Made by a program: the position numbers and the translations under genes. From assembly GCA_021827225.1 (NCBI GenBank), contig JAKAXG010000125.1, positions 1 through 9,262 of the forward strand: DNA of 9,262 nt, given 5' to 3'. Numbering within the stretch: the first letter of the stretch is position 1; every line of letters starts with the position of its first letter. Shown here piece after piece: positions 1-7,143 of the stretch. The notes beneath the pieces were generated by a model. It searched no databases and was not told where the DNA came from. It saw only the letters and a program-made list of their open reading frames with translations. The stretch comes from Actinomycetes bacterium. Lineage in GTDB: Bacteria; Actinomycetota; Acidimicrobiia; Acidimicrobiales; Palsa-688.

Positions 1-726
1 TCCGATCTGCTGCTTCGGGTCATCGACGGGCGGGGTTCGGTGGTCCCCGCAGCACGGAGCGGCTACCTGCAGTTCGTCGGCTACGCCCAGCTGGTTGACA
101 TCGCCATGCACACCGATTCGGTTATCCGGCTGCACCATCGACCAGGGCACTTCTTGATCGCCGGCCATCCGGTCGCGTCGGTATGGCCGGGAGGAGCCGC
201 CAAGCAGGTGAGCGAGCACCTTGCCCGGGCGCACATCACCGGCCCGCACCGCACCCTCACACAGGACCCGGTGTTCGCCATCGACCAACTGGTGGAGATC
301 GCCATCCGGGCTCTTTCACCGGCCGTCAACGACACCTTCACCGCCCTGACGTGCATCGACTGGCTGGCGGCTGGTCTCAGCCGGGTGTCGTCGAGGCAGC
401 TGGTGGAGGGCGTCTATCGCGACAAGCTCGGCCAGATCAGGCTCATCGAGTCGGACCCGTCCTACAGCCGGCTGGTCAACCGGGCCTTCGACAAGGTCCG
501 CCAGGCGGCTCGGGGGATGCCCGCCGTCCTGATCCGTCTGCTGACAGCCATCGAGTCGATCATGCGCGACACCGCGTCCGAGGAGCAGCGCGCCGTCCTT
601 CTGCGCCAGGCGGAGATGATCCTCCTCAACGCCAAGCAGTCGGTGACCGACTCGAACGATCTCTCAGACATCGAGACCCGCTTCGAGACCGTCATGGCCG
701 GAACCGGCGGGTCCAGCTCAGTGTGA
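1..726 (+). CDS. DUF2254-family membrane protein, C-terminal part (5' end outside window)
   Basis: The frame is open from the first base to a TGA at 724-726, giving 241 residues with no start, so the gene begins upstream of the window. The best family signal is around residues 91-115 (VFAIDQLVEIAIRALSPAVN followed by D-T-F-T-A), which resembles the conserved DUF2254 stretch of the type 'QLVDIALRALSPGINDP'. DUF2254 proteins are predicted integral membrane proteins of about 400 or more residues with N-terminal helices and a soluble C-terminal part. Only the soluble part is visible here, with no long hydrophobic helix. Their function is unknown. The gene converges on kdpE and the two reading frames overlap by 9 bases (718-726), so there is no intergenic terminator. 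The family call rests on recalled motif similarity; the reading frame itself is secure from third-position G/C bias. Confidence 0.8.
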   Translation, partial: SDLLLRVIDGRGSVVPAARSGYLQFVGYAQLVDIAMHTDSVIRLHHRPGHFLIAGHPVASVWPGGAAKQVSEHLARAHITGPHRTLTQDPVFAIDQLVEIAIRALSPAVNDTFTALTCIDWLAAGLSRVSSRQLVEGVYRDKLGQIRLIESDPSYSRLVNRAFDKVRQAARGMPAVLIRLLTAIESIMRDTASEEQRAVLLRQAEMILLNAKQSVTDSNDLSDIETRFETVMAGTGGSSSV

Positions 727-1419
727 GGTCGCAGGCGCATCTTCGGGGGGAGCGAGCCGGTAGCCGACCGACGGATCGCTCTGGAGCAGCTCCCCTTTCT
801 CGTCGTTGAGCTTGCGGCGCAGGCGGTAGGCGTAGACCTTGAGGTAATGGAGCTCCTTGACGTAACCGGGACCCCACACGTTCTCGAGGATCATCCGGCG
901 GGTGCAGACCTTGCCGACGTTGTGCGCCAGGTAGGCGAGGAAGTCGAACTCCTTCGGTGCCAGGTCGAGGGGCTGGCCGTCGAGGGTCGCTTCGTGGTGC
1001 ACCAGGTCCAGGCGGAGCGGCCCCACGACCAGCTCGGTACCCGAGCCTTCCTCCTCTCCTGCATGGTGGCGGAGCGCCACCCGGAGCCGGGCGTTGAGTT
1101 CCCGCATGCCGAACGGCTTGGTCATGTAGTCGTCGGCTCCGTGGTCGAGGGCTTCCACCTTGCGGTCCTCGGAGCCGTCGGCGGACAGCACGATGATGGG
1201 GACGCTGCTCCACTCCCGGATCCTCCGGCACACCTCCACGCCGTCGAGGTCGGGAAGTCCCAGGTCCAGCACGATCACGTCCGGGGATCGGATCGCCGTC
1301 TCGGTGAGCCCGTCGTTGCCGGCCTCGGCCGTGTAGACGTCATGGCCGAACGCCTCGAGGCCGACTCGGCACACGCCGAGCAGGTCGGGGTCGTCATCAA
1401 TGATGAGCACGCGCGGCAA
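718..1419 (-). CDS. kdpE: KdpE, OmpR-type response regulator of the kdp operon
   Basis: A 233-residue two-domain response regulator that should receive phosphate from KdpD and activate kdp transcription. Receiver domain, residues 2-118: acidic pocket D8-D10, phosphoacceptor D52 in LDLGLPDLDG, switch S79 and conserved K101 in TKPFG. Winged-helix DNA-binding domain, about 128-223: the stretch around 181-204 (WGPGYVKELHYLKVYAYRL) is typical of KdpE. The start is a TTG (1419-1417) preceded by GGAGGA 8 bases upstream. No ATG lies near enough to preserve the first beta strand, although a GTG at codon 4 is possible. The first 23 bases overlap the end of kdpD, so the two genes are co-transcribed. Length is normal for the family (about 225-235). 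Confidence 0.95.
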   Translation of the reverse strand: MPRVLIIDDDPDLLGVCRVGLEAFGHDVYTAEAGNDGLTETAIRSPDVIVLDLGLPDLDGVEVCRRIREWSSVPIIVLSADGSEDRKVEALDHGADDYMTKPFGMRELNARLRVALRHHAGEEEGSGTELVVGPLRLDLVHHEATLDGQPLDLAPKEFDFLAYLAHNVGKVCTRRMILENVWGPGYVKELHYLKVYAYRLRRKLNDEKGELLQSDPSVGYRLAPPEDAPATSH

Positions 1420-3004
1420 GCTGTGGTTCCTCCGGGATGGGCGCGGCGACGGGCAGCGTGAAGCGGAACACAGCTCCCCCGTGGGGGGCCCGGTCCACCC
1501 AGATCCGCTGCCCGTGGGCCTCGATGAATGCCTTGGCGATGGTCAGGCCCAGCCCGGCGCCGGCATCGGCGTCACGCCGGGTGAACAGCTCGAAGATCTC
1601 GCTGCGCCGCCCCGGGCTGACACCCGGTCCGTGGTCGGTAACCGACACCTCGATCCGGTCAGGACCGTCGAGCCGGGCGCGGATGGTTATGGGCGCTTCC
1701 TTCGGGCTGTACCGCTGGGCGTTCTCGAGCACGTTGGCCAGGACCCGGCTGACCAGCACCAGGTCGGCGTCGATGGGGGGCAGATCCGCCGGGACATCGA
1801 CGTCGATGGTGTATCCGTAGCGGTCGGGGGTGAGATCGCCGACCACCCCGGCCACCAGCTCGGCCAGGGGGGCCACCGCGTAGCGGGGCTGGAGCACACC
1901 GGCCTGGATGCGGCTCATGTCCAGCAGGTTCTGCACCAGGTCGGCCAGGCGGTCGGCCTGGGCGTCGATGAGCGCGGCGAGCTGCCGGGTGTGCTCAGGA
2001 TCGATGTTCAGGTCGCGGTCGGCCAGCGTGGATGATGACGCCTTGATCCGGGTCAGGGGAGCCCGGAGGTCATGGGATACGGCGCTCACCAGCGTCTTGG
2101 CCAGTTGGGCGACCTCCTCGGCCAGCCTGGCCTGGAGCGCCTGGTCACGCAGCTGCGCCCGCTCGACGGCCAGGGCGATGTGGTTGGCGAACAGCAGGAG
2201 GGGCTCACGGTCGTGGCGGGCCGCGGCCTCAGCGGAGAGGACGAGCAGGCCGACCGGCCTGGCCGCCGCGGCCAGGGCGACGACGAGCAGGCCGTCGCGC
2301 TCCACAGGTCGGGGGGTGAGGGTGGACAGCTCCCCGGCCCCGGGCAGCACCCGGTGGAGCTGGGCCTCGGTGAGGGGTTCCCCGGCGGAGGCCACGACCT
2401 CCAGCCCTCCGCCTACCGGCAGCACCAGTGCCACCTGGCGGGCGCCGAACACCTCGGACACGGTGGTCACGACGACCGAGAGCAGGACGTCGAGTGGCTT
2501 GTCCTCCACCAGCAGATGGGACAGGCCGAACAGCTCCTGCAGCTCGCGTCCCTGCCGTCGGGCATCCGCCTTGGCCGCGTTCATAGCAGCCACCACCTGC
2601 GATATCGGGAGCGTCACGGCCACGTAGACCCCCAGCGCCACCCAGTTCTGCACGGCGCCGACGGACAGGGTCAGGTAGGGGGGGATGAAGAAGAAGTCGT
2701 ACACGACGAACCCGGCGGCCACGCTGACGATCCCGGCAGGGAAGCCCCCGGACACGACGCCGATGACCACCGGGATGACCAGGATCAGCGCGGTGGTGGC
2801 GATGCTCAGGTGGCTCCGCAGGGGGAGCATGATGGCGGTGAGGACCGCCATGGTGGTGAGCGCGGCGGCCGTGCCGGCGATGGTCCGTTTCATCAGATGG
2901 TCTCCGCCATCCATGGTCGCGCCGCCGGCGCCGTACCAGGACGGCCTGACCATGGTACGCCCGGGCTCGACCGACCTGCGGAACGGGACCGTGAAGCCGG
3001 TCAA
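1397..3004 (-). CDS. kdpD: KdpD-type sensor histidine kinase lacking the N-terminal KdpD/Usp domains
   Basis: Membrane sensor kinase that phosphorylates KdpE. Visible order (535-residue form): four closely spaced hydrophobic helices at about 43-138 with the DUF4118 hallmark FFFIPPYLTLSV (104-115); a GAF-like segment, about 155-285; H-box SAVSHDLRAPLTRI with H311; N-box with N424 and N428; G1 DHGPG (457-461); F-box FELF (471-474); G2 GAGLGL (482-487). Classical KdpD (about 890 residues in E. coli) carries some 400 residues of KdpD and Usp domain before the helices; these are absent. Start choice: TTG at 3004 overlaps the upstream stop as TTGA, and codons 1-37 keep strong third-position G/C bias, favouring the long form. 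ATG at 2953 and ATG at 2893 (with GGAG 8 bases upstream) are alternatives, and conserved sequence begins only at the last. The 3' end overlaps kdpE by 23 bases. Confidence 0.9.
   Translation of the reverse strand: MTGFTVPFRRSVEPGRTMVRPSWYGAGGATMDGGDHLMKRTIAGTAAALTTMAVLTAIMLPLRSHLSIATTALILVIPVVIGVVSGGFPAGIVSVAAGFVVYDFFFIPPYLTLSVGAVQNWVALGVYVAVTLPISQVVAAMNAAKADARRQGRELQELFGLSHLLVEDKPLDVLLSVVVTTVSEVFGARQVALVLPVGGGLEVVASAGEPLTEAQLHRVLPGAGELSTLTPRPVERDGLLVVALAAAARPVGLLVLSAEAAARHDREPLLLFANHIALAVERAQLRDQALQARLAEEVAQLAKTLVSAVSHDLRAPLTRIKASSSTLADRDLNIDPEHTRQLAALIDAQADRLADLVQNLLDMSRIQAGVLQPRYAVAPLAELVAGVVGDLTPDRYGYTIDVDVPADLPPIDADLVLVSRVLANVLENAQRYSPKEAPITIRARLDGPDRIEVSVTDHGPGVSPGRRSEIFELFTRRDADAGAGLGLTIAKAFIEAHGQRIWVDRAPHGGAVFRFTLPVAAPIPEEPQLAARAHH
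1428..1433 (-). promoter_or_regulatory. Shine-Dalgarno of kdpE, supports a TTG start
   Basis: On the minus strand GGAGGA lies 8 bases before the TTG at 1419-1417, inside the 3' end of kdpD. It is among the strongest ribosome-binding sites in the window and is the main reason for choosing a TTG start for kdpE. Confidence 0.7.
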
Positions 3005-3423
3005 GCAGAGAAGCGGTACATCCCGCCCGGGCTCACCCCGGGAGCCCCGCCCCCGCCCGGACGGGACCCTGCCAGGATGGTACGGACCTTGGCCAGGAGC
3101 TGGTCGACGCTGAACGGCTTGGCCAGGAAGTCCGTGGCCCCTGCGGCCATGACCATCGGTGCCGTGGTCCGTGGGTCCCGGGCGGACGCCACCAGGATGC
3201 CCCCCGTCGTGCGGCCGCGTAGCCGCGGGAGCAGGTCCAGGCCGTCCATGTCCGGCAGCCCCAGATCGAGGACCACCAGATCGGGGCCGGCGGCGACGAG
3301 GCGGAGGGCTTCCTCACCGCAGCCCGCCACGTCGACCTGGTAGCCGCGGGCGGATAGGTTCACCTCCACCACCCGGCGGAGCGAGGGCTCGTCGTCGACG
3401 ATGAGGACCCGGTGGCTGGTCAT
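3001..3423 (-). CDS. Single-domain response regulator (receiver only)
   Basis: A 140-residue receiver domain without an output domain. Acidic pocket D10-D11, phosphoacceptor D53 in LDLGLPDMDG, S80 at the switch position and K102 in AKPFS are all present, so it should be phosphorylatable. After the receiver (ending about 120) there is only a Gly/Pro-rich tail, G-S-R-P-G-G-G-G and onward, with no helix-turn-helix or enzymatic domain. Its start ATG (3423-3421) overlaps the kdpC stop as ATGA, and its stop overlaps the kdpD TTG start as TTGA, so it is translated inside the kdp operon. Partner is inferred from position: KdpD is the only histidine kinase in the window. It might act as a phosphate sink or competitor for KdpE, or serve another kinase. 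It is not a degraded kdpE remnant by any visible sign, since all receiver residues are intact. Confidence 0.9.
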   Translation of the reverse strand: MTSHRVLIVDDEPSLRRVVEVNLSARGYQVDVAGCGEEALRLVAAGPDLVVLDLGLPDMDGLDLLPRLRGRTTGGILVASARDPRTTAPMVMAAGATDFLAKPFSVDQLLAKVRTILAGSRPGGGGAPGVSPGGMYRFSA

Positions 3424-3962
3424 GACAGCTTGGCCAGGGCCTGGTTGAGCTGCAGGACGTCGATGTAGGGCGAGCCGAGGAATCCGAACTGCGCCGGGTG
3501 GATGTGGGTGGCCACGAGGTGGCGCACCACGCTGACGGGGAGGCCGCGGGCCTTGGCTACGGCGTCGACCTGGGCGTAGGCGTCGACCGGCGCGATGTCG
3601 GGGTCCACCCCGCTGCCCGAGGTTGTGACCAGGTCCGGGGTCGGGGTGATGCCCTCCTTCTTCAAGATGGCGATCTGCTTCTTGACGTCCTTGACGAGCG
3701 TCTTGGAGCGGGGACCGAGGTTCGTTCCCCCCGTCGCCATGGGGTTGTAGGCGTCTGGACGCCCCTGGAACCATTTCGGCCCGGTCCACGTCTGGCCGAT
3801 GAGGGTCGACCCGTTCGGGGTGAGCGAGCCGTTGGCCTGGTGGGAGAAGAACGCCTGGCCGATGCCCGTCTCGACGAGCGGGTAGGCCAGCCCCAGCAGC
3901 ACGAAGAACACGACCATGACGAGGAAGCCGCGGCGGATGTTGAGAAGGAACTGGCTGCGCAT
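3420..3962 (-). CDS. kdpC: KdpC, potassium-transporting ATPase subunit C
   Basis: The 180-residue single-pass membrane subunit that assembles with KdpA and KdpB and increases nucleotide affinity of the pump. One N-terminal membrane helix (about 12-30) follows a short basic start. Family motifs: GSTLIGQ (51-57), WFQGRPDAYNP (65-75) and TTSGSGVDPDIAP (113-125), followed by the conserved C-terminal half ending around Y-I-D-V-L-Q-L-N. Length matches the family (about 190). The ATG (3962-3960) shares its A with the last base of the kdpB stop (TGATG). GGAG lies 7 bases upstream of the start, inside the 3' end of kdpB. The 3' end overlaps the receiver-protein start by 4 bases. Confidence 0.97.
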   Translation of the reverse strand: MRSQFLLNIRRGFLVMVVFFVLLGLAYPLVETGIGQAFFSHQANGSLTPNGSTLIGQTWTGPKWFQGRPDAYNPMATGGTNLGPRSKTLVKDVKKQIAILKKEGITPTPDLVTTSGSGVDPDIAPVDAYAQVDAVAKARGLPVSVVRHLVATHIHPAQFGFLGSPYIDVLQLNQALAKLS

Positions 3963-6046
3963 CAGAACGCTCCGGTGGCGGTGAGGATCAAGTCGATGAG
4001 CTTGATGAAGATGAACGGGGTGATGACACCGCCGACGCCGTAGATCCACACGTTGCGGCGCAGGATGGCGGCTGCCCCGGTCGCCCTGAACTTCACGCCC
4101 CGCAGGGCCAGGGGGATCAGAGCCGGGATGACCAGGGCGTTGAAGATCACCGCCGAGAGCACCGCCGTCTGGGGGCTGTGCAGTCCCATGATGTTGAGTG
4201 CGTGCAGCTGCGGGTAGGTGGCGACGAACAGGGCCGGGATGATGGCGAAGTACTTGGCCACATCGTTTGCTATGGAGAACGTGGTCAGCGATCCCCGGGT
4301 GATCAGCAGCTGCTTGCCGATCTCCACGATGTCGATGAGCTTGGTCGGGTTGGAGTCGAGGTCGACCATGTTCCCGGCCTCCTTGGCCGCGGTGGTCCCG
4401 GTGTTCATGGCCACGCCCACGTCGGCCTGGGCCAGAGCCGGCGCGTCGTTGGTGCCGTCGCCGGTCATGGCCACGAGCTTCCCGCCCTCCTGCTCGGCCT
4501 TGATCAGGTCCATCTTGGCCTCCGGGGTGGCCTCGGCCAGGAAGTCGTCCACCCCCGCCTCCTGGGCTATGGCCGCCGCGGTCAGCGGGTTGTCCCCGGT
4601 GATCATCACCGTGCGGATGCCGAGCGCCCGCATCTCCTCGAACCGTTCCCGGATGCCCTGCTTCACCACGTCCTTGAGCTCGATCACCCCGAGCAGGTCG
4701 GGCCCGTCGGCCACCGCCAGGGGCGTCCCGCCGGATCGGGCGACCCGCTCGACGATGGTGTCGAGTTCGGTGGAGCTTCTGCCGCCCTGCTCGGTGACCC
4801 AGCGCTTGACCGCCTCGGCCGCCCCCTTGCGGATCTGGTGACCGTCCAGGTCGAGGCCGGACATGCGGGTCTGGGCGCTGAAGGAACAGAAGGTGTGCCC
4901 GGAGCTGAGGTGGCGTTCCCGTATGTCGAACCGCTCCTTGGCCAGCACCACGATGGAGCGGCCCTCCGGGGTCTCGTCGGCCAGTGAGGAGAGCTGGGCG
5001 GCAGCCGCCAGTTCCTCCTCCGAGTGACCGTTCACCGGGTAGAAGGCGGACGCCATCCGGTTGCCGAGGGTGATGGTGCCGGTCTTGTCCAGCAGCAGGG
5101 TCTGCACGTCGCCGGCCGCCTCCACCGCCCGCCCGGACATGGCCAGCACGTTGCGCTGCACCAGGCGGTCCATGCCGGCGATGCCGATGGCCGACAGGAG
5201 GGCGCCGATGGTGGTCGGGATGAGGCAGACCAGCAGGGCCACCAGCACGATCACCGAGACGGACGCCCCGGAGAAGATGCTGTAGGGCTGGAGCACCACT
5301 ACCACGGGTATGAAGATGATCGTCAGGGCCGCCAGCAGGATGGTCAGAGCCACCTCGTTCGGCGTCTTCTGGCGCTCCGCGCCCTCCACCAGACCGATCA
5401 TGCGATCGAGGAAGGTCTGGCCCCGCTCCGCGGTGATGCGCACCACGATGCGGTCGGAGAGGACCCTGGTGCCGCCGGTGACCGCCGAGCGGTCACCGCC
5501 GGACTCCCGGATGACCGGGGCGGACTCGCCGGTGATGGCCGACTCGTCCACCGAGGCCACGCCCTCGGTGATCTCGCCGTCGGAGGGGATGACGTCGCCG
5601 GCTTCGCAGACCACGAGGTCGCCCTTGGCCAGCTCCGCGGCAGCCACCCGCTCCTCGCTGCCGTCGGAGCGGAGCCGGCGGGCCTCGGTCTCCACCCGCA
5701 GCCGGCGCAGGGCGTCGGCCTGCGCCTTGCCCCGCCCTTCGGCCAGCGCCTCGGCGAAGTTGGCGAAGTACACGGTCAGGACCAGCCAGATGGTCACCAG
5801 CCAGTCGAACAGGCTCGGATGGACGATCGACTCGATGAGCGTGACCACCGAGCCGATGAGCACCACGAACATGACCGGGTTGCGGACCTGGGTCCGGGGC
5901 GAGAACTTCCTGAGCCCGACGATGGCGGCCTGCGACAGGATCTCCCCGTCGAACAGCCCACTCCGGCGGCTACCGCCGCCAGAGGTCGGTGGGCTCGACG
6001 TGGGACCACCTGGCACCGCCAGCTGAAGGTCGTCAACGCCAGCCAT
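3962..6046 (-). CDS. kdpB: KdpB, P-type ATPase catalytic subunit of the K+ pump
   Basis: A 694-residue P-type ATPase that hydrolyses ATP to drive K+ uptake through KdpA. Visible motifs: actuator TGES (172-175); phosphorylation site DKTGT with D320; nucleotide-domain [10 protein letters not shown] (388-397) and RKGAA (406-410); hinge TGDNPLT (483-489) and TGDGTNDAP (528-536); membrane [10 protein letters not shown] (591-600) with D595 and K598, equivalent to E. coli D583 and K586. S175 aligns with E. coli S162, the known inhibitory phosphorylation site. The first about 30 residues are a Gly/Ser/Pro-rich extension not seen in E. coli KdpB (682 residues). The ATG is preceded by AGGAGG at 9 bases. 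Unlike its neighbours it is not overlapped by the upstream gene: 63 bases separate it from usp2. Confidence 0.98.
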   Translation of the reverse strand: MAGVDDLQLAVPGGPTSSPPTSGGGSRRSGLFDGEILSQAAIVGLRKFSPRTQVRNPVMFVVLIGSVVTLIESIVHPSLFDWLVTIWLVLTVYFANFAEALAEGRGKAQADALRRLRVETEARRLRSDGSEERVAAAELAKGDLVVCEAGDVIPSDGEITEGVASVDESAITGESAPVIRESGGDRSAVTGGTRVLSDRIVVRITAERGQTFLDRMIGLVEGAERQKTPNEVALTILLAALTIIFIPVVVVLQPYSIFSGASVSVIVLVALLVCLIPTTIGALLSAIGIAGMDRLVQRNVLAMSGRAVEAAGDVQTLLLDKTGTITLGNRMASAFYPVNGHSEEELAAAAQLSSLADETPEGRSIVVLAKERFDIRERHLSSGHTFCSFSAQTRMSGLDLDGHQIRKGAAEAVKRWVTEQGGRSSTELDTIVERVARSGGTPLAVADGPDLLGVIELKDVVKQGIRERFEEMRALGIRTVMITGDNPLTAAAIAQEAGVDDFLAEATPEAKMDLIKAEQEGGKLVAMTGDGTNDAPALAQADVGVAMNTGTTAAKEAGNMVDLDSNPTKLIDIVEIGKQLLITRGSLTTFSIANDVAKYFAIIPALFVATYPQLHALNIMGLHSPQTAVLSAVIFNALVIPALIPLALRGVKFRATGAAAILRRNVWIYGVGGVITPFIFIKLIDLILTATGAF

Positions 6047-6055
6047 CTAGAAGAA

Positions 6056-6061
6056 CCTCCT
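6056..6061 (-). promoter_or_regulatory. Strong Shine-Dalgarno of kdpB
   Basis: A perfect AGGAGG on the minus strand, 9 bases before the kdpB ATG, at the only junction in the operon where neighbouring genes do not overlap. It implies independent, strong translation initiation of kdpB after the two usp genes. The rest of the 6047-6109 gap holds only a weak 5-bp stem (about 6068-6084) and no convincing promoter. Confidence 0.8.
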
Positions 6062-6109
6062 GATATACAGCGGCACGCGTCCGCTCAGAGCTACATACGC
6101 GAGCGGCGG

Positions 6110-6643
6110 TCATGCCGTCCCCGCTCGAAGGACCAGCACGGGGCAGGGCGCGCCGCTCATCACCAGCTCGGACACGCTCCCCGTGAACCACACGCCGACC
6201 GCCCGCCGGGGCCGGCGGCACAGGACGATCAGATCGGCGTCCCACTCCCGGGCCGCCACCGCGATGGCGTCACCGACCAGGGGCCGTGCCGCTTCGACGA
6301 CGGCGCCCTCGGCCGGCACACCCATGCGGTGAAGGTCCCCCAACGCGGTGTCGACCACCTCGGAAGCCTGCGCCGGCGTCTCGCTGTAGAGGTCGCCGTC
6401 GCCCACGAACATCCCCTCGCCCTCTCTCGGGGGAGGAGGCAACGGGAGCCAGGTTCGGACATGGACGACGCGCACCCGGCCGCTCAACCGGTCGGTTGCG
6501 GCCACGGCGGCGGCCAGCGCCGGCCAGGCCCGGCGGGAGGCGCCAAGGGGGACGAGGACCCGGCGGAATCCCATGCGCCCGGCCGCGGCGGGAACTTCCG
6601 GCGGGCCGCCGGCCACGCCAACCGCCCTGGCGCGCCCGGTCAT
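6110..6643 (-). CDS. Universal stress protein family protein, second of tandem pair
   Basis: A 177-residue Usp-fold protein. The beta-1 strand is FRRVLVP (26-32), the second strand VRVVHVR (57-63), and the C-terminal core runs ADLIVLCRRPRRAVGVW (136-152) to CPVLVLR (167-173). The usual nucleotide-binding signature of Usp proteins (Asp after beta-1, then G-x2-G-x9-G-S/T) is degenerate: the Asp position is Gly (G34) and the first glycines are replaced by RRPRR, although a G-S pair remains at 155-156. The ATG (6643) overlaps the stop of the first usp gene as ATGA, with GAGG 5 bases upstream. A downstream ATG at codon 24 would remove the unconserved Ala/Gly-rich leader. It aligns along its length with the upstream usp protein, which indicates tandem duplication. 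It might supply the Usp module missing from KdpD, but no partner can be read from the sequence. Confidence 0.88.
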   Translation of the reverse strand: MTGRARAVGVAGGPPEVPAAAGRMGFRRVLVPLGASRRAWPALAAAVAATDRLSGRVRVVHVRTWLPLPPPPREGEGMFVGDGDLYSETPAQASEVVDTALGDLHRMGVPAEGAVVEAARPLVGDAIAVAAREWDADLIVLCRRPRRAVGVWFTGSVSELVMSGAPCPVLVLRAGTA

Positions 6644-7143
6644 GGCCGCCTCGGGTAGACGAGGAGGACAGGGCAGGCCGCGGAGCGCATCACCTGCCGG
6701 GTGACCCTGTCCCACACCCCGAGGTTGAGGATCCGCCTCGGCCTGGCGGCCAGCACCATCACGTCGGCCTCCCACCGGGAGGCCTCCTCCAGGATGGTCG
6801 CGGCGGTGGACGGCCGGGGGGCGTCGAGGATCACGCCGCTGGCGGCGGCCCCCCGGGCCCACACGAAGGTCATGGCCGAATCGAGGGTGGCCGTGGCCTC
6901 CTCGCTCGTCTCGGGGTACCAGCGGGCACCACTGCCGGGCGCCATCGGCTCCCACATCCGCACGTGGACCAGCCGCAGGCATCCGCTGCTCGCTCGACCG
7001 ATCCGGGACGCCAGCGACAGAGCGCTCGCCGCATGGGGCATGGCCTCCACCGGTACGAGCACCCGGCGGAAGGGCACGGCGTCCTCGTTGGCCATGGCGC
7101 CGAGGTCGGGCGTGGTGACCTCCTGTCCGTGGACCTGACGCAT
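6640..7143 (-). CDS. Universal stress protein family protein, first of tandem pair
   Basis: A 167-residue Usp-fold protein. Beta-1 is FRRVLVPVEAM (25-35), the second strand is LRLVHVRMWEP (56-66), and the C-terminal core is ADVMVLAARPRRILNLGVW (126-144) then CPVLLVYP (157-164). The first 22 residues are unconserved; M18 is an alternative start but lacks a ribosome-binding site. As in its neighbour, the canonical ATP-binding glycine motif is not recognisable, having A-A-R-P-R-R where G-S-x-G is usual, and E33 replaces the usual beta-1 Asp. The ATG shares a base with the kdpA stop (TGATG), so it is translated directly after kdpA. Its place between kdpA and kdpB, rather than outside the pump genes, is unusual and suggests a role tied to the pump or its sensor. 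Function is otherwise unknown. Confidence 0.88.
   Translation of the reverse strand: MRQVHGQEVTTPDLGAMANEDAVPFRRVLVPVEAMPHAASALSLASRIGRASSGCLRLVHVRMWEPMAPGSGARWYPETSEEATATLDSAMTFVWARGAAASGVILDAPRPSTAATILEEASRWEADVMVLAARPRRILNLGVWDRVTRQVMRSAACPVLLVYPRRP

Noticed and set aside
6047..6109. Internal promoter for kdpB
   Set aside because: A TATATC hexamer is present on the minus strand but no matching -35 element at proper spacing. The Shine-Dalgarno explains the constraint better.
5024..6658. Long plus-strand open frame antisense to kdpB and usp2
   Set aside because: The translation is rich in His, Gly, Arg and Asp with no domain, as expected for the antisense shadow of a high-GC gene. The minus-strand genes are unambiguous.
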